DNA of 64,000 nt from Acidimicrobiales bacterium (GTDB lineage Bacteria > Actinomycetota > Acidimicrobiia > Acidimicrobiales > VFJN01): assembly GCA_035316325.1 (NCBI GenBank), contig DATHJB010000170.1, positions 1 through 64,000 of the forward strand. Direction: 5' to 3'. Shown piece by piece: positions 7,765-18,379 of the stretch. Each line of letters begins with the position of its first letter. The stretch's first letter is position 1. The position numbers and the translations under genes are program-made. A model generated the notes under the pieces. That model saw only the letters and a list, made by a program, of their open reading frames with translations. It was not told the origin of the DNA and ran no database searches.

Positions 7765-7770
7765 TAGTCT
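7765..7770 (+). promoter_or_regulatory. -10 box (TAGTCT) of ftsH
   Basis: TANNNT box 10 nt upstream of GTG 7781; no Shine-Dalgarno between. Confidence 0.4.
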
Positions 7771-7780
7771 GGCCCGCACC

Positions 7781-9771
<1,991 letters not shown>

Positions 9772-9775
<4 letters not shown>

Positions 9776-10386
9776 CCGACGGCAACGGCAAGCGCGGCGA
9801 CACCCGCACCGACAGCCAGATCGACCAGCCCCGCATCGCCAGGGCGGTGCGGGAGATCCTCGAGGCCATCGGCGAGGACCCCGACCGCGACGGCCTGCAG
9901 AACACCCCCGACCGGGTCGCCCGCATGTACGCGGAGATCACCTCCGGGCTCCACGAGCAGGCCGACACCCACCTGTCGGTCACGTTCGAGGCCGGTCACG
10001 ACGAGATGGTCATGGTCCGCGACATCCCCGTCTACTCGCTCTGTGAGCACCACATGCTGCCCTTCGTGGGCAAGGCGCATGTGGCGTACATCCCCGGCGA
10101 CGACGGGCAGATCACCGGGCTGTCGAAGCTGGCCCGGCTGGTCGACGCCTACGCCAAGCGGCTGCAGGTGCAGGAGAAGCTCACCGTGCAGATCGCCGAC
10201 GAGATCGACAGCACCCTGCTGCCCAAGGGTGTGATGGTGGTGATCGAGGCCGAGCACCTGTGCATGACCATGCGCGGCGTGCGCAAGCCGGGGGCCACCA
10301 CGGTGACCTCGGCCGTGCGGGGCCTGTTCCGCACCAACGTGGCCACCCGCGAGGAAGCGATGCGTTTCGTGGTCGGCCAGCGCTGA
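9772..10386 (+). CDS. folE: GTP cyclohydrolase I
   Basis: The product is 204 aa. Zinc-binding and catalytic motifs are [11 protein letters not shown] and [15 protein letters not shown]. It converts GTP to 7,8-dihydroneopterin triphosphate, the first step of folate synthesis. ATGA overlap with ftsH makes it translationally coupled. It heads a folE-folP-folB-folK run. Confidence 0.95.
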
Positions 10387-10404
10387 CCGCCACCAGTACG
10401 GGAC

Positions 10405-10410
10405 TACAGT
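10405..10410 (+). promoter_or_regulatory. -10 box (TACAGT) of folP
   Basis: TANNNT box 8 nt upstream of GTG 10419. It supports that GTG as the start and a separate promoter inside the folate cluster. Confidence 0.45.
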
Positions 10411-10418
10411 CCAATGCC

Positions 10419-11216
10419 GTGCCTCCGCTGGTGATGGGTGTCGTCAACGTCACCCCTGACTCGTTTTCCGACGGTGGGCGGTACCTCGACCACGCAGCCG
10501 CGATCGCCCACGGACGGGCTCTCGTGGCGCAGGGGGCCGACATCGTCGACGTGGGCGGCGAGTCGACCCGGCCGGGTGCCGACCCCGTCCCCTCGGCCGA
10601 CGAGCTGGGCCGCGTCCTGCCGGTGGTGGAGGGCCTCGTCGCCGCGGGCGTGCGGGTCTCGATCGACACCCGCAAGGCCGACGTGGCCGAGGCCGCGGTG
10701 GCGGCCGGGGCGAGCCTGATCAACGACGTGTCGGCGACGCTCGCCGACGTGGCCGCGGCGACCGGGGCCGGCTTCGTCGCCATGCACATGCTGGGCGACC
10801 CCCGCACCATGCAGCGCGAGCCCCAGTACCGCGACGTGGTCGCCGAGGTGCGCGACTTCCTGGTCGAGCGGGCCGAGGCGGCGGTGAAGGCGGGCGTCGG
10901 CGAGGTGTGGATCGACCCCGGCATCGGGTTCGGCAAGAACCTCGAGCACAACCTCGATCTCCTGGCCAACCTCGACGACCTGGTCGCCACGGGGTTCCCG
11001 GTGGTGGTCGCCACCAGCCGCAAGAGCTCGCTGGGCGTGCTCCTCGGCCAGGCCGATCGGGCGGGCGCAACGCCCCCGGTGCACGACCGGCTCGAGGGAT
11101 CGTTGGCCACCGCGGCGTGGGCTCTGTGGCGCGGCGCGGCGATGGTTCGGGTCCACGAAGTTGCGGAGACCATGCGGGTGGTGCGCAAAGTGCGGGCGCT
11201 AATGGCGGCGGCATGA
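10419..11216 (+). CDS. folP: Dihydropteroate synthase
   Basis: The product is 265 aa. All DHPS signatures are present: VNVTPDSFSDGG, VDVGGESTRPGA, VSIDTRKA, LINDVSA, WIDPGIGFGKN, ATSRKSSLG and a final VRVHEV. It condenses p-aminobenzoate with the pterin pyrophosphate. GTG 10419 is chosen because a TACAGT box lies 8 nt upstream; GTG 10431 and ATG 10434 are alternatives that would cut into the first strand. A paralogue with an altered pterin loop lies at 51517-52425. Confidence 0.93.
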   Translation: MPPLVMGVVNVTPDSFSDGGRYLDHAAAIAHGRALVAQGADIVDVGGESTRPGADPVPSADELGRVLPVVEGLVAAGVRVSIDTRKADVAEAAVAAGASLINDVSATLADVAAATGAGFVAMHMLGDPRTMQREPQYRDVVAEVRDFLVERAEAAVKAGVGEVWIDPGIGFGKNLEHNLDLLANLDDLVATGFPVVVATSRKSSLGVLLGQADRAGATPPVHDRLEGSLATAAWALWRGAAMVRVHEVAETMRVVRKVRALMAAA

Positions 11217-11235
11217 TCTGGAAGGAAGGCATCTC

Positions 11236-11757
11236 GTGGCAGCCATGAAGGGCAAGTGGGCCCAGGGCATCACCCCGCGCAACTTCGTGTGGGTGCTCAA
11301 GGACCGACTGGCCATCGCCGAACGTCCCGGGGGCTACGGCACCAACCACCGTCGCGTCCGCCGGCAGGAGGAGATCATCTGGATCCGGGAGCAAGGCTTC
11401 ACCCGGGTGATCTCGCTGATCTCCGCCACCCACAACCTGCACAACTACGACGAGCTGGGCGTGGCCTGGTTGCACCGTCCGTTGCGCCCGACCGACGACC
11501 TGCCCTCGTTCCAGGCGTCGCTCTACAACGAGATCCGTCACCTGCTGTCGGTCGGCGAGAAGGTGCTCGTCCACCGCGAGGAGGTCGGTGACAGCATCTG
11601 TGGTCTGGTCGCCGGCTACCTGCTGTGGGCCGGGCTGGTGCCGTACGGGCCGCAGGCGATCTCGGTGACCGAGCGGCTGACGTCGCGGCAGCTGGGCCCG
11701 CAGGGTCGGCAGCTGGTCGCGAACGCCGACCTGCTGCGCCAGCACCAGGCGTCGTGA
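11236..11757 (+). CDS. Dual-specificity-phosphatase-like protein with degenerate active site
   Basis: The product is 173 aa. The layout resembles a compact tyrosine/dual-specificity phosphatase, including the VLVH strand that normally leads into the HC-x5-R loop. Here the loop reads HREEVGDS (residues 113-120), so the nucleophile Cys is Arg and the phosphate-binding Arg is Ser; hydrolysis by the usual mechanism is not expected. GLVAGYLLWAGL continues as the family's helix. GTG 11236 has a GGAAGGAAGG Shine-Dalgarno 7 nt upstream. It lies between folP and folB and overlaps folB by 4 nt, so it is co-expressed with folate genes. Its role is unknown; a binding or regulatory pseudophosphatase is an inference. 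Confidence 0.6.
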   Translation: MAAMKGKWAQGITPRNFVWVLKDRLAIAERPGGYGTNHRRVRRQEEIIWIREQGFTRVISLISATHNLHNYDELGVAWLHRPLRPTDDLPSFQASLYNEIRHLLSVGEKVLVHREEVGDSICGLVAGYLLWAGLVPYGPQAISVTERLTSRQLGPQGRQLVANADLLRQHQAS

Positions 11758-12134
11758 CCGACCGGATCGACCGGATCGAGCTGCGCGGCCTGGTCGTCAT
11801 GGCCCGGGTGGGCGTGTTGCCCTTCGAGCAGGAGCAGGACCAGCCGATCGAGCTCGACGTCGACGTGGTGACCGACCTGCGGGCGGCCGGCGCGTCGGAC
11901 GTCCTCACCGACACGATCCACTACGGCGAGGTCTGTGCGGTCGTCGAGGCCGCCATGCAGAAGGAGTCGGTGGGGCTGCTGGAGCGGCTGGCGACGGTGG
12001 TGGCCGAGGCGGTGCTCGCCGTCGACGTGCGCATCGCCGCCGTCGAGGTGGCGGCCCGCAAGCTGCGTCCGCCCGTGCCGCAGCAGCTCGCCACCTCCGG
12101 GGTGCGGATCACCCGCTCCCGACCGGCGGCGTGA
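11754..12134 (+). CDS. folB: Dihydroneopterin aldolase
   Basis: The product is 126 aa. It begins TDRIDRIELRGL, with VGVLPFEQEQDQP, TIHYGEVC, LLERLATVVAEAVL and VEVAARKLRPP, all typical of the FolB fold. It converts 7,8-dihydroneopterin to 6-hydroxymethyl-dihydropterin. GTGA overlap with the preceding gene and with folK gives tight coupling on both sides. Confidence 0.9.
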   Translation: MTDRIDRIELRGLVVMARVGVLPFEQEQDQPIELDVDVVTDLRAAGASDVLTDTIHYGEVCAVVEAAMQKESVGLLERLATVVAEAVLAVDVRIAAVEVAARKLRPPVPQQLATSGVRITRSRPAA

Positions 12135-12583
12135 CCCGGGCGTTCCTCGGGCTCGGGTCGAACGTCGGCGACCGCGAGGGGTTCCTGCGGGAGGCCGTGG
12201 CGTCGCTGGAGGACGTCGGGCTGAAGGCCGTGTCGCCCCGGTACGAGACCGACCCGGTGGGCGGCCCGGAGCAGGGCGCCTTCCTGAACCTGGTGGTGGA
12301 GCTCGACACCGAGCTGTCGGCCCGGGAGCTGCTGGCCGTGTGCCGGCGCCTGGAGGCCGCGGCGGACCGGCTGCGGGAGGTGCGCTGGGGGCCGAGGACG
12401 CTCGACGTGGACGTGCTGTGGATCGACGGGGTCACGGTCGACGAGGACGATCTGGTCGTGCCCCATCCCCGCATGTGGGAGCGTCGCTTCGTGCTGGCGC
12501 CGCTGCACGACCTGGCCCCCGACCTGGTCTCCGCTGACGCCCTGGCCGGGGCCGAGGGCCACGTGGAGCGCGTCGAGTCGTAG
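12131..12583 (+). CDS. folK: 2-amino-4-hydroxy-6-hydroxymethyldihydropteridine pyrophosphokinase
   Basis: The product is 150 aa. FLGLGSNVGDRE, SPRYETDPVGG, FLNLVVELDT, WGPRTLDVDVLW and VPHPRMWERRFVLAPL are HPPK hallmarks. It pyrophosphorylates the pterin for DHPS. The GTG start overlaps folB by 4 nt. Confidence 0.94.
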   Translation: MTRAFLGLGSNVGDREGFLREAVASLEDVGLKAVSPRYETDPVGGPEQGAFLNLVVELDTELSARELLAVCRRLEAAADRLREVRWGPRTLDVDVLWIDGVTVDEDDLVVPHPRMWERRFVLAPLHDLAPDLVSADALAGAEGHVERVES

Positions 12584-12586
12584 GCT
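12581..12586 (+). promoter_or_regulatory. -10 box (TAGGCT) of the DUF2520 gene
   Basis: TANNNT box overlapping the folK stop, 5 nt upstream of GTG 12592. Confidence 0.4.
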
Positions 12587-12591
12587 CATCC

Positions 12592-13311
12592 GTGGTGACC
12601 ACCGTGCGCATCATCGGTCCCGGTCGGGCGGGGACCTCGCTGGCCCTGGCGCTGACCAACGCCGGTTGCGACGTGGCGCCGATGCTGGGCCGGGACGACG
12701 ACCTGAGCGGCGCCGCCCACCACGTGAACGTCCTGGTGATCGCCACGCCCGACGCCGCGATCGGGGCGGTGGCCGAGGCGGTCGAGCCCGACCCGGCGAC
12801 GGTCGTCGTCCACCTGGCGGGGTCGCTGGGCCTCGACGTGCTGGCGCCGCACGCCCGGCGGGCCGCGCTGCATCCCCTGGTCGCCCTGCCCAACCCCGAC
12901 ATCGGGTCGAAGCGCCTGGTGGGCGCCTGGTTCGCGGTGACGGGCGACCGGTTCGTCCGCACGCTGGTCGACGCCGTGTACGGCCGGGCCATCCCCGTCG
13001 ACGACGAGCACCGGGCCACCTACCACGCCGCCGCGTCGATCGCCGCCAACCACCTCGTGGCGCTCATGGGGCAGGTGCGGCGGATCGGGGCCGTGGCCGG
13101 CGTGCCCTTCGAGGCCTACCTCGACCTGGCCCGGGCCGCGCTCGACGACGTCGCCGCCCTCGGTCCGGCCGACGCCCTCACCGGCCCGGTCGCCCGCGGC
13201 GACGAGGTGACGGTCCAGCGCCACCTCGACGCCCTCCCCGACGACGAGCGCCCCGCCTACGAGGCCCTCGCCGCCGCCGCCCGTCGCCTGGCGAAGGGAA
13301 CCACGAGGTGA
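12592..13311 (+). CDS. Rossmann-fold DUF2520 protein (ketopantoate-reductase-like fold)
   Basis: The product is 239 aa. The N-terminal nucleotide-binding motif IIGPGRAGTSLA is followed by VLVIATPDAAI and HLAGSLGLDVLA, then the helical DUF2520 half (YHAAASIAANHLVALMGQ, ALTGPVARGD). The fold is that of 6-phosphogluconate-dehydrogenase-like reductases. Location directly before panC is common in actinobacteria and suggests a role near pantothenate synthesis, but no activity is established. Its stop is 4 nt before the panC start. Confidence 0.8.
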   Translation: MVTTVRIIGPGRAGTSLALALTNAGCDVAPMLGRDDDLSGAAHHVNVLVIATPDAAIGAVAEAVEPDPATVVVHLAGSLGLDVLAPHARRAALHPLVALPNPDIGSKRLVGAWFAVTGDRFVRTLVDAVYGRAIPVDDEHRATYHAAASIAANHLVALMGQVRRIGAVAGVPFEAYLDLARAALDDVAALGPADALTGPVARGDEVTVQRHLDALPDDERPAYEALAAAARRLAKGTTR

Positions 13312-13315
13312 CCCG

Positions 13316-14170
13316 GTGAGTCCTCCGCTGCAGGTGACGGGCATCGGGGAGCTGCGGACCACGCTCGACTTCGAGCGCTCGGTGGAGCGCACGATCGGCT
13401 TCGTGCCCACCATGGGCTACCTGCACGAGGGCCACGCCTCGCTGATGCGGCGGGCGACCGAGGAGACCGACGTGGTGGTCGCCTCGATCTTCGTCAACCC
13501 GCTGCAGTTCGGCGCCGGCGAGGATCTCGACGCCTACCCCCGCGACCTGGCCCGCGACACGGCGCTCGCCAACGACAACGGCGTCGACCTGCTGTTCGTG
13601 CCCGACGCCGCCGAGATGTACCCCCGGCCGCTGCTCACCACGGTGTCGGTGGCCGAGGTGTCGGAGCGGTTGGAGGGCGCCACCCGCCCCACCCACTTCG
13701 CGGGCGTGGCCACCGTGGTCGCCAAGCTGTTCAACATCGTCGGCCCCTGCCGGGCCTACTTCGGCGAGAAGGACTTCCAGCAGATCGCCGTCGTGCGCCG
13801 CATGGTGGCCGACCTGTCGTTCCCGGTCCACGTGGTCGACTGCCCGACGCTGCGGGAGCCCGACGGCCTGGCGATGTCGTCGCGCAACAGCTACCTGACC
13901 CCCGACGAGCGGGCCGCGGCCCCGGTCGTCCACCGGGCGCTCCTCGTGGGCGCGGCGGCCATCCAGGAGGGCGAGCGCGACCCCGCCGCGGTGCGGGAGC
14001 GGATGGCCGCGATGATCGCCAAGGAACCCCTCGGGGAACTGGACTACGTGGCCGTGGTCGAAGCAGACTCACTGGCGGTACCTGACACCCTCTCGGGGAA
14101 TCTACGGCTGCTCGCAGCTGTTCGGTTCGGGCGGGCCAGGCTTATCGACAACGTGGGGGTGACCGCATGA
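13316..14170 (+). CDS. panC: Pantothenate synthetase
   Basis: The product is 284 aa. The ATP-binding motif FVPTMGYLHEGHASLM is near residues 28-43, with FVNPLQFGAGEDL, YFGEKDFQQ and LAMSSRNSYL. It joins pantoate and beta-alanine. The GTG start has GAGGTGA just upstream, overlapping the previous stop. panD follows, supplying beta-alanine. Confidence 0.95.
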   Translation: MSPPLQVTGIGELRTTLDFERSVERTIGFVPTMGYLHEGHASLMRRATEETDVVVASIFVNPLQFGAGEDLDAYPRDLARDTALANDNGVDLLFVPDAAEMYPRPLLTTVSVAEVSERLEGATRPTHFAGVATVVAKLFNIVGPCRAYFGEKDFQQIAVVRRMVADLSFPVHVVDCPTLREPDGLAMSSRNSYLTPDERAAAPVVHRALLVGAAAIQEGERDPAAVRERMAAMIAKEPLGELDYVAVVEADSLAVPDTLSGNLRLLAAVRFGRARLIDNVGVTA

Positions 14171-14200
14171 CGGCACCCACCTCAGGAGGTCAAACAGCCC

Positions 14201-14626
14201 ATGCGACGCCGCATGCTCAAGTCGAAGATCCACCGTGCGACGGTCACCGACGCGAACTTGCACTACGTGGGGTCGATCACGGTCGATCCCGAGCTGTTGG
14301 CAACGGCCGACATCCTCGAGCACGAGCAGGTGGCCGTGGTCGACATCGACAACGGCGCCCGATTCGAGACGTACACGATCGCCGGACGGCCGGGGTCGGG
14401 TGACATGTGCCTCAACGGCGCCGCCGCCCGCCTGGTGCAGCCGGGCGACCGCATCATCGTGATCAGCTACGCCGAGTACGAGTCGGCCGAGCTGGAGGAC
14501 TACGCGCCGCGGATCGTGCACGTCGACGCCGCCAACCGGCAGGTCGACGACGCCACGGCCGAGCTGCTGGCGTCGGCGCAGGCGCGGCACGCGCCCCACC
14601 GCTACGCGGAGGTGCCGGCCAGCTGA
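14201..14626 (+). CDS. panD: Aspartate 1-decarboxylase precursor
   Basis: The product is 141 aa. The self-cleavage site G-S is in HYVGSITVD; Ser becomes the pyruvoyl group. [12 protein letters not shown] is the conserved catalytic region. It makes beta-alanine for panC. AGGAGG near 14185-14190 supports ATG 14201; ATG 14213 (MLKSKIH) would match shorter homologues. Its own C-terminal codons supply the Shine-Dalgarno for nadB, and it overlaps the proposed nadB start by 4 nt. Confidence 0.93.
   Translation: MRRRMLKSKIHRATVTDANLHYVGSITVDPELLATADILEHEQVAVVDIDNGARFETYTIAGRPGSGDMCLNGAAARLVQPGDRIIVISYAEYESAELEDYAPRIVHVDAANRQVDDATAELLASAQARHAPHRYAEVPAS
14608..14614 (+). promoter_or_regulatory. Shine-Dalgarno (GGAGGTG) for nadB
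   Basis: A strong Shine-Dalgarno within the panD C-terminus, 8 nt before CTG 14623. There is no ATG, GTG or TTG in the nadB frame between it and the FAD-binding motif. Confidence 0.6.
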
Positions 14627-16278
14627 CGATCTCCGGCCCGGCGGCCGAGCCGCTCGACCTCCTGGTCCTCGGGTCCGGGGTCGCCGGGCTGTCGGCGGCG
14701 GTGCGGGCCGCGGAGGCGCACGGCCTGCGGGTCGGGGTGCTCACCAAGGGCGACCTCGACCAGGCCACCACCCGCTGGGCACAGGGCGGCGTGGCGGCCG
14801 TGCTGGGCGGCGACGAGGCCGACAGCACCGACCTCCACCTGGCCGACACGCTGGGCGCCGGCGCCGACCTGTGCGACGTCGACGCCGTGCGGGTGCTGGT
14901 CGACGAGGGCCCGGCCCGGGTCACCGAGCTGATCGCCCTCGGCGCCACGTTCGACCTCGACGCCGACGGCTCGCTCGCCAAGGCCCGCGAGGGCGGCCAC
15001 AGCCACCCCCGCATCGTCCACGCCGGCGGTGCCGCCACCGGCGTCGAGGTCGAGCGGGCACTCGTCGCCGCGGTGCGGGAGACCGCGGCGGCGATCTACG
15101 AGCAGACCTTCGCCAGCAAGCTGCTGGTCGAGCACGGGCGCTGCGTCGGGGTCCGCGCGCTACCCGGCCTCGCCGGCCACGGCCGTGTGCTCGGCAATTC
15201 CGGCCTCGCCGGCCACGGCCGTGTGCTCGGCGACGGCGAGGTGGAGGTGCGGGCGCGGCACGTGCTGGTCGCCACCGGTGGCGCCGGCCAGCTGTTCGCC
15301 GTCACCACCAACCCGGCCGAGGCCACCGGCGACGGCATCGCCATGGCGCTGCGGGCGGGAGCGGCCGTGGCCGACGTCGAGTTCGTGCAGTTCCACCCGA
15401 CCGCCCTGCACCACCCGGCCCGGCCCAAGCCGCTGCTGTCGGAGGCGCTCCGGGGCCACGGGGCGCTGCTGCGGAACGGGAAGGGCGAGCGCTTCGTCGA
15501 CGAGCTGCTGCCCCGCGATCGGGTCAGCCGGGCCATCACCCGGGTCCTGCTCGACGAGGGCACCGACCACGTGTGGCTCGACGCCACCGGGCTGGAGCGG
15601 TTCGCCGAGCGGTTCCCGACCATCAACGCCGCGCTCGACGAGGTGGGCCTCGACCCCGCCACGGAGTGGCTGCCCGTCGCCCCCGCGGCCCACTACAGCT
15701 GCGGCGGCATCCTCGCCGACCTCGACGGCGCCACGACGCTGCCCGGCCTGTGGGTCGCCGGCGAGGCGGCCGGCAACGGCGTCCACGGCGCCAACCGCCT
15801 GGCGTCGAACTCGCTGCTCGACGGGATGGTGTTCGGCCCCCGGGTGGTCGAGGCGGTGGAGCGGGGCAAGGACGGCCCCGACCCGACCGGTGCCATGCGG
15901 GCGTTCCTGCAGGCCGACGGCAGTCCCGGCGACGGCCGCGCCATCCCGGGCGTGCGGCTGGCGGCACCCAAGCTGCCGACCGGCGTCCCGGGCGACGAGC
16001 CCGCGGCGCGGGCGGCCCTGCAGCGGGCGCTCACCGAGCACGCCGGGGTCCTGCGGTCGGTCGGTTCCCTGGCCGCCGCGCTCGAAGCGGCCCAGGTCGC
16101 CGCGGCGACCGCCCCCCGCGACACCGTCGCCGGCCAGGAGCTGCTGAACCTGGCGACCGTCGGGGCCTCCCTGAGCGCCGCCGCGACGGCCCGCGAGGAG
16201 ACCCGCGGCGCCCACGCCCGGAGCGACTTCCCCGAGCGCTCGGCCGACCTCGCGGTGAGGTTCGTCGTCAAGGCGTAA
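14623..16278 (+). CDS. nadB: L-aspartate oxidase
   Basis: The product is about 551 aa. The FAD-binding motif [13 protein letters not shown] is at the N-terminus. [42 protein letters not shown] and [20 protein letters not shown] are those of NadB. It oxidises aspartate to iminoaspartate for quinolinate synthesis. Start: CTG 14623 ([17 protein letters not shown]) is the only codon that fits the strong Shine-Dalgarno at 14608-14614 and keeps the FAD motif. The nearest in-frame ATG upstream (14407) would give an implausible Arg-rich extension. An in-frame tandem duplication ([10 protein letters not shown] twice) sits in a variable region. nadA is not in the window; nadC is 2.1 kb downstream. Confidence 0.88.
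   Translation: MTISGPAAEPLDLLVLGSGVAGLSAAVRAAEAHGLRVGVLTKGDLDQATTRWAQGGVAAVLGGDEADSTDLHLADTLGAGADLCDVDAVRVLVDEGPARVTELIALGATFDLDADGSLAKAREGGHSHPRIVHAGGAATGVEVERALVAAVRETAAAIYEQTFASKLLVEHGRCVGVRALPGLAGHGRVLGNSGLAGHGRVLGDGEVEVRARHVLVATGGAGQLFAVTTNPAEATGDGIAMALRAGAAVADVEFVQFHPTALHHPARPKPLLSEALRGHGALLRNGKGERFVDELLPRDRVSRAITRVLLDEGTDHVWLDATGLERFAERFPTINAALDEVGLDPATEWLPVAPAAHYSCGGILADLDGATTLPGLWVAGEAAGNGVHGANRLASNSLLDGMVFGPRVVEAVERGKDGPDPTGAMRAFLQADGSPGDGRAIPGVRLAAPKLPTGVPGDEPAARAALQRALTEHAGVLRSVGSLAAALEAAQVAAATAPRDTVAGQELLNLATVGASLSAAATAREETRGAHARSDFPERSADLAVRFVVKA
15164..15231 (+). repeat. 36-bp-period tandem duplication inside nadB
   Basis: A 32-bp exact repeat (15164-15195 and 15200-15231) duplicates the codons for [10 protein letters not shown] in frame, adding 12 residues. 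Confidence 0.85.
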
Positions 16279-16317
16279 CGGTTGTCACGCTGCTGATTGC
16301 TGGCCGGGCCGTGTTGC

Positions 16318-16323
16318 TACGGT
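16318..16323 (+). promoter_or_regulatory. -10 box (TACGGT) of the DUF2510-scramblase gene
   Basis: TANNNT box 9 nt upstream of ATG 16333. Confidence 0.45.
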
Positions 16324-16332
16324 GGGCTCCCT

Positions 16333-17199
16333 ATGTCAGATCAGCAGGCAGCGGGCGCCCCAGGGCCTGCCCAAACTCAGCAACCCCAGCACGCTCCGGG
16401 CTGGTATCCCGACCCCTTCGGCCGCCACGAGACGCGCTGGTGGGACGGTGCGAACTGGAGCGAGCACGTCGCCTCGCACGGTCGCCAGGCCGTCGATCCC
16501 CCGCAGGGCGGCGGCCACATCCCCCAGGTGAACCGGCCCACCGAGAAGGTCGTCCGCGACGTGCAGAGCGTCGGCGGCGCCGTCACCCCGCAGGGCGGCG
16601 GCACGCTCTTCACCGAGCCGGTGCTGGTGGTGAACCAGAAGGCCAAGCTCATCGAGGTCAACAACGAGTACGCCATCTACAACCAGCACGGCCAGCAGCT
16701 CGGCGCGGTGCGCCAGGTCGGTCAGAACGCGCTGAAGAAGGCCATCCGGATCTTCACCAGCTACGACCAGTTCATGACCCACAAGCTGCAGATCGTCGAC
16801 CTGCAGGGCAACGTGCTGATGGCGCTCACCCGGCCGGCCAAGGTGCTCAAGTCGCGCATCATCGTGCAGGACGCCATGGGCACCGAGGTGGGCCAGATCG
16901 TCCAGCAGAACGCCATCGGCAAGATCCGCTTCGGGCTCGAGTCGGGTGGCACCACTTGGGGCTCCATCAACGCCGAGAACTGGCGGGCCTGGAACTTCAA
17001 CGTACTGGACCACACCGGCGCCGAGGTGGCCCGCATCACCAAGACGTGGGAGGGCTTCGCCAAGACGATGTTCACCACGGCCGACAACTACGTCGTGCAG
17101 ATCCACCGGCCGCTGGAGGAACCGTTGCGGTCCCTGGTGGTCGCCGCCGCGCTGGGTGTCGACACCGCCCTGAAGCAGGACGCCCGCGGCTTCGGCTGA
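16333..17199 (+). CDS. DUF2510 plus phospholipid-scramblase/LURP-like protein
   Basis: The product is 288 aa. The N-terminus holds a DUF2510 motif (PGWYPDPFGRHETRWWDG, then NWSEHV), which often marks actinobacterial membrane-linked proteins. The rest is a scramblase/LURP-one-related beta-barrel domain, with LVVNQKAKLIEVNNEY, QLGAVRQVGQ, GNVLMALTRPAK and TADNYVVQIHRPL. Similar proteins occur widely in actinobacteria. The biochemical role is not known and lipid scrambling should not be assumed. A hairpin shared with the convergent hydrolase follows. Confidence 0.78.
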   Translation: MSDQQAAGAPGPAQTQQPQHAPGWYPDPFGRHETRWWDGANWSEHVASHGRQAVDPPQGGGHIPQVNRPTEKVVRDVQSVGGAVTPQGGGTLFTEPVLVVNQKAKLIEVNNEYAIYNQHGQQLGAVRQVGQNALKKAIRIFTSYDQFMTHKLQIVDLQGNVLMALTRPAKVLKSRIIVQDAMGTEVGQIVQQNAIGKIRFGLESGGTTWGSINAENWRAWNFNVLDHTGAEVARITKTWEGFAKTMFTTADNYVVQIHRPLEEPLRSLVVAAALGVDTALKQDARGFG

Positions 17200-17210
17200 G
17201 GGCGCAACAC

Positions 17211-17261
17211 CGAAACCTCGACAGGAGTGGTGGCTAGAGCGCCACTGGTGTCGAAGTTTCG
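17211..17261. terminator. Bidirectional hairpin between convergent genes (hairpin 2)
   Basis: CGAAAC-C-TCGACA at 17211 onward pairs with TGTCGA-A-GTTTCG ending at 17261. An inner AGTGG/CCACT stem is present and a few mismatches occur (one C-A and two G-G pairs). The outer arm CGAAAC(T/C)TCGACA is nearly identical to hairpin 1 at 2194-2246, 15 kb away. It lies between the stops of two convergent genes and has no U-tract. Confidence 0.65.
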
Positions 17262-17268
17262 CCTGGGG

Positions 17269-18339
17269 TCAGCCGTCCTTGGACTGGAGGGAGCCGCGAC
17301 CGGACGCGGCGACCTCCTCCTCCAGGCCGTCCCAGGCCGTGGGGTCGACGTCGAGCTCGCGGTCGAGGAACGCCACCAGGACCCGGTCGAGGAGCGCCCC
17401 GTCCGCGCTCCCGAAGAGCGAGGTGTGGGTGCCTTCGTCGAGCAGCAGCAACGCCATCCGCCCCGGCCGCTGGGCGAACACGGCCTCGCTGATGGCCGGG
17501 ACGACGCCCGGGTCCTTCCGGCCGTGGACCAGCAGCATCGGCGTGGCGAACTCGGCGTCGTAGGCGCCGGTGGGGTACAGCAGCGGGCCGCCCGAGATGG
17601 CCACGACGGCCTTGACGCGCGGGTCCTCGCAGCAGCTGTTCTCGAACCCGAAGACCGTGGCCGAGCCCAGTGAGTGCCCGCCGACGGCGATCCGGTCGGG
17701 GTCGATGCTGTCGGCCAGCGGGTCGTCGGAGCGGTCGGCGCGCTCCAGGAGGGTGTCGATCACGAAGCTCATGTCGCCCGGCTGGTTGACCAGGTCGACG
17801 TCGGTGGCGATGCCCTCCTGGCTGAGCGGGAACGTCGGCAGGGCGACGACGTAGCCGGCGCTGGCCCAGCGCTTCGCCGGGGCGACGAGGCTGGCGCCCG
17901 AGCCGTTCCAGCCGTGCGCGAACACCAGCAGCGGGAAGGGGCCGGTGGCGGGCTCGGCGTCGTCGGTGTCGGGCGGCGGGCCGCTGCCGTCGGCGAGGCC
18001 GCTGCCGTCGGTGGGCGGCTCCTCGGCGTCGGTGGGGTACAGGACGGTGAGCCCGACGGTGCGGTCGTCGGCGGCCGCGACGCCCCGGTCGGGTGCCGCG
18101 GGCGTGGTGCGGCCGGCGTCGACCAGCGTCTCGGTGTGCGAGCCGACGCCGAAGGGCCGGCGGTCGGGGATCGGGGCCGGCGCCGACGTGGTGGTCGTCG
18201 TCGGAGGCTCGTCGCCCGAGGCGTCGCCCGAGTCGCCCGAGCCGGCCGTGGTCAGCAGGGCCAGCACGATCGCGCTCACAGCGATGTACTGCACCGTACG
18301 TGGCCGCGTTTGCCCTGGATGCCGCCCACTTGTCGCCAC
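17269..18339 (-). CDS. Secreted or membrane-anchored alpha/beta hydrolase
   Basis: The product is 356 aa. One N-terminal hydrophobic segment (YIAVSAIVLALLTTAG) is followed by a Thr/Pro-rich linker. The catalytic domain has the oxyanion-side motif LLVFAHGWNGSG, the nucleophile elbow GGHSLGS, a candidate acid in LLVHGRKDPG and a candidate His in DEGTHTSLFG. It resembles dienelactone-hydrolase or platelet-activating-factor-acetylhydrolase-like esterases. The substrate is unknown. The start is GTG and the gene is divergent from nadC. Confidence 0.75.
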   Translation of the reverse strand: MATSGRHPGQTRPRTVQYIAVSAIVLALLTTAGSGDSGDASGDEPPTTTTTSAPAPIPDRRPFGVGSHTETLVDAGRTTPAAPDRGVAAADDRTVGLTVLYPTDAEEPPTDGSGLADGSGPPPDTDDAEPATGPFPLLVFAHGWNGSGASLVAPAKRWASAGYVVALPTFPLSQEGIATDVDLVNQPGDMSFVIDTLLERADRSDDPLADSIDPDRIAVGGHSLGSATVFGFENSCCEDPRVKAVVAISGGPLLYPTGAYDAEFATPMLLVHGRKDPGVVPAISEAVFAQRPGRMALLLLDEGTHTSLFGSADGALLDRVLVAFLDRELDVDPTAWDGLEEEVAASGRGSLQSKDG

Positions 18340-18379
18340 GATCTGTGAGTCTGTCGCGTGGCCCGCAAGACTGCACCCG

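Noticed and set aside
17944-18020. Short GC-rich direct repeats in the hydrolase linker (GCTGCCGTCGG units)
   Set aside because: This is low-complexity coding sequence for a Gly/Pro/Asp-rich linker, not a separate element.
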